Shown piece by piece: positions 32,859 to 34,916 of a stretch of 34,916 nucleotides of DNA; the stretch's first letter is position 1; the number at the start of each line of letters is the position of its first letter. The position numbers and the translations under genes are program-made. The DNA is from Bermanella sp034110565 (GTDB lineage Bacteria; Pseudomonadota; Gammaproteobacteria; Pseudomonadales; Oceanobacteraceae), in NCBI GenBank assembly GCA_034110565.1, contig JAWUYY010000075.1, positions 1-34,916 on the forward strand. The letters run 5' to 3'. A model generated the notes under the pieces. It was given only the letters and a program-made list of their open reading frames with translations. It had not been told where the DNA came from and made no database searches.

Positions 32859-33809
32859 ATGGGCTATTTAGCGGCACTTGAATATACCCTGTCAGTGACA
32901 GGGCCTGTCTTTATTATTGTCTTTGTGGGGCTTTACCTTAAACGTAAGGGGCATATTGATAATAGCTTTGTCGGTCATGCCTCAGCTCTCGTCTTTAATA
33001 TCTGTTTACCCATACTTATTTTCTTATCAATGATAGATAACGACTTACATCTAGCAGATCAGTTGCCTTTGGTTTGGTTCTGTATAGGCGCTGCTGTGGT
33101 TACCTTTGTGGGTTTTTGGTTATTATCTGGTTTGTGGGTGCCTCATGCTGATAGAGGTGTGGCGGTACAAGGTGCATTTCGAAGTAACCTTGGAATTGTG
33201 GGTATTGCCTTATGTGCGAAAGCATTTGGTGATGATGGTTTGGCCATAGGGGCGGTGATTCTTGCGGTTGTGACACCTGTTTTTAACATCCTATCGGTGT
33301 ATGCATTAAATCGCAGTTTGCATGAGGGGCAGGCCGTACCTTGGGGGAAAACCTTAAAAGACATTGCTCGTAATCCACTGATTATTGCTATTTGCTTAGG
33401 CTTTTTTTGTGCTTGGTTAGATTTCAAGCTACCAAAAGTCATGTATGATGCAGGTCAGTATTTAGCCCGTATGACGTTACCGCTAGCACTTATTGCTATT
33501 GGTGGTTCCCTTAGTTTACGAGAACTTAAGCATACGAGCGCTCTTTCATCGCAGGCTGTATTTGCTAAGTTAGTTATTGTGCCTGTTACTGTAGGTGTAG
33601 CTGCTTATTTACTGGGTTTTAGTGGTGTAGAGATGGGGTGTATCGTCTTAATGTTTGCAAGCCCTACGGCTGCGGCCAGTTTTGTAATGGTACGAGCAAT
33701 GGGGGGCAATCATGTGCTGGCCTCTAATATTATTGCAATGAGTACTTTGTTATCGGCACTCTCAATTAGTTTATTATTGTATTTGGCTAAGGTTTTAGTT
33801 TGGATTTAA
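32859..33809 (+). CDS. AEC-family (auxin efflux carrier-like) transporter
   Basis: The 316-residue inner-membrane protein has about ten hydrophobic segments, with the AEC features NICLPILIFLSM in the first half, GAFRSNLGIVGIAL near the middle and MFASPTAAASFVMVRAMGG close to the end. Such carriers transport organic acids such as malonate or malate. ATG 32859 (MGYLAALEYTL) is preferred, since the ATG at 32838 overlaps the -10 box. Substrate unknown. Confidence 0.85.
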   Translation: MGYLAALEYTLSVTGPVFIIVFVGLYLKRKGHIDNSFVGHASALVFNICLPILIFLSMIDNDLHLADQLPLVWFCIGAAVVTFVGFWLLSGLWVPHADRGVAVQGAFRSNLGIVGIALCAKAFGDDGLAIGAVILAVVTPVFNILSVYALNRSLHEGQAVPWGKTLKDIARNPLIIAICLGFFCAWLDFKLPKVMYDAGQYLARMTLPLALIAIGGSLSLRELKHTSALSSQAVFAKLVIVPVTVGVAAYLLGFSGVEMGCIVLMFASPTAAASFVMVRAMGGNHVLASNIIAMSTLLSALSISLLLYLAKVLVWI

Positions 33810-33813
33810 CATC

Positions 33814-34761
33814 GTGATAAATAAGGATATGAATAAAAACACAAAGCCCACCGTATTTGTTTGCGCGGATCCTAAGGATACCGTAGATACTTTATATACA
33901 ATAAATCGGGTTGTGTTGCAGTTAGGTGGTTTGCCTATCAGCTTACATTTCATGCCTCAATCGGGTGACTATGATTGGCCCTTGGTGCGTAAAACCATTG
34001 ATGAAGCTGATGTGGTTATTTTATTGGTAGGAGATACCTATGGGTCACCTTCTAATAGTGGTGAAAGCTATATTCATCGTGAAGCCGTCTATGCAAAAAG
34101 CAAGAAAAAGAAATTAGTCGCATTACTTAAAAATACAGAGTTAAAAGGCATGGTCTCTCAAGATGTAGAACGTTTGCGTTCGCTTCATCGTTTAACCATG
34201 TCAGGTATTTTTAAATACTGGAATCATAAAGAAGATCTACTGTTAATCACACGCCAAGTACTGAGAGATATACTTAAACCGAAGCTAGGGCTGAGTGATG
34301 CAAATACATCATCAGAGATAGAGGTATCTTCAGATCTGCATGATGCTATTACCGATACATTGTTTGGTATGGAAAGCTATCCTATGCGCTTCACTGGTAA
34401 GGTGTTTGCTCATGGCAATAGTCATGAGGTAACCAATAAAATCCTACTTACGTGGGAAGTGGCGTTTTTAAATATTGGTGCCATGATGACATCGCCAGTG
34501 ACAGAAGATCGAATGCGCTCAGCGCTTGAAAATTACGTCGAAGATAATTATCGGGATGAATTTATGAACAGCATTAAAGATTCCCATGCACTTTCAGGTG
34601 TGCGCTGTAACGATATTGAGTTTCAGCGTTTAAAAGCCTATTTGAAGGGTGCAGGCGTAATTGAAAATGTTGCCACAGAACGTTCAGGTTTAAAGAATTA
34701 TTGGCAGCTGACCCAAACAGGTGAAAGTCGTTTACATAAATTCTTGTTGCCAACTCAATAG
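33814..34761 (+). CDS. DUF4062-like protein with C-terminal helical domain
   Basis: 315 residues, soluble. The N-terminal 110 residues form an alpha/beta domain with VVILLVGDTYGSPS (67-80) and SYIHREAVYAKSKKKKLVALL, similar to the DUF4062/TIR-like group, where GxxYG and a SYxxxE segment are typical. The C-terminal third looks helical, perhaps winged-helix (KAYLKGAGVIEN, then YWQLTQTGESRLHKF). Related domains occur in antiphage and NTPase-linked proteins, but no partner is seen here. The start is uncertain: GTG 33814, or ATG 33829 whose AAGG lies too close. Function unknown. Confidence 0.65.
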   Translation: MINKDMNKNTKPTVFVCADPKDTVDTLYTINRVVLQLGGLPISLHFMPQSGDYDWPLVRKTIDEADVVILLVGDTYGSPSNSGESYIHREAVYAKSKKKKLVALLKNTELKGMVSQDVERLRSLHRLTMSGIFKYWNHKEDLLLITRQVLRDILKPKLGLSDANTSSEIEVSSDLHDAITDTLFGMESYPMRFTGKVFAHGNSHEVTNKILLTWEVAFLNIGAMMTSPVTEDRMRSALENYVEDNYRDEFMNSIKDSHALSGVRCNDIEFQRLKAYLKGAGVIENVATERSGLKNYWQLTQTGESRLHKFLLPTQ

Positions 34762-34852
34762 TTACTAAACAATCAATTAATCCCCTTGCAAGTGTGTTGC
34801 ATGGAGGCTTGCGAATATATCCGATATACTCGTGTCTTTTTAAGGCGAATGT

Positions 34853-34916
34853 ATGAGATTTGCATTTATTCTTATCCTGATTAGCCAGCTTATTGCTTGC
34901 TCTGATGAATCCGTGA
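34853..34916 (+). CDS. Lipoprotein, N-terminal part (runs off the right edge)
   Basis: The first 21 residues are MRFAFILILISQLIAC followed by SDESV. This is a signal peptide ending in a lipobox (LIAC), with the cysteine at residue 16 to be acylated and Ser-Asp after it; Asp at +2 would in enterobacteria keep a lipoprotein in the inner membrane, but here Ser is at +2. AAGG lies 7 nt before the ATG. The rest is outside the window. Confidence 0.7.
   Translation, partial: MRFAFILILISQLIACSDESV

Noticed and set aside
34762..34852. Promoter for the right-edge lipoprotein
   Set aside because: TATACT at 34825-34830 is present, but no -35 box lies at 16-18 bases.
1..34916. CRISPR arrays, tRNA/rRNA genes, insertion sequences
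   Set aside because: No regularly spaced repeats, no cloverleaf sequences recognised and no transposase-like proteins were found by reading.

Overview
The window looks like chromosomal DNA of a free-living, probably marine gammaproteobacterium. I infer this from a complete Na+-translocating NQR operon, moderate GC content, and a gene order (short conserved ORFs / lexA / psrA / nagZ / mtnP / csiV / mfd / gap / nqrA-F) that, as I remember it, closely follows a block of the Pseudomonas chromosome. The genus cannot be fixed from the sequence alone; an Oceanospirillales-type bacterium is my best guess.

Layout. 1-2628: the start of a nitroreductase gene, then a 660-base stretch with two 40-nt hairpin repeats, an isolated integron-type gene cassette (HEPN-like ORF plus attC site) lying against a terminator, and a SpeC-like ornithine/lysine decarboxylase. 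2914-5993: two tandem hotdog thioesterases and htpG with a sigma-32-type promoter. 6100-8161: a YfaZ-like outer-membrane protein, two small conserved ORFs and lexA with a double SOS box. 8205-13418: a self-contained operon of a TetR regulator, an MMPL/RND-type transporter, a LolA-like periplasmic protein and an outer-membrane beta-barrel, controlled by two tandem 15-bp palindromes. 13481-17709: psrA, with a strong promoter and a consensus PsrA operator, followed by a tight gene run: a signal-less YkuD enzyme, nagZ, an MscS channel and a methylthioinosine phosphorylase. 17712-21874: csiV and mfd on the minus strand, overlapping by 4 bases. 22045-23633: long-form GAPDH behind a perfect 10-bp inverted repeat. 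23714-29779: nqrABCDEF. 29810-34916: yjbQ, a degenerate PilZ-like protein, minus-strand yigZ/rlmG/small basic protein, an AEC transporter, a DUF4062-like protein and the start of a lipoprotein gene.

How the parts work together. Peptidoglycan turnover is a recurring theme: NagZ, the cytosolic YkuD protein and CsiV. Energy metabolism is represented by NQR and GAPDH, and stress or DNA repair by LexA, Mfd, HtpG and MscS. The accessory parts are the integron cassette near the left end, the TetR-MMPL-LolA-like-barrel operon set between lexA and psrA, and the DUF4062-like gene at the right end. No rRNA, tRNA, CRISPR array, insertion sequence or integrase gene was seen.
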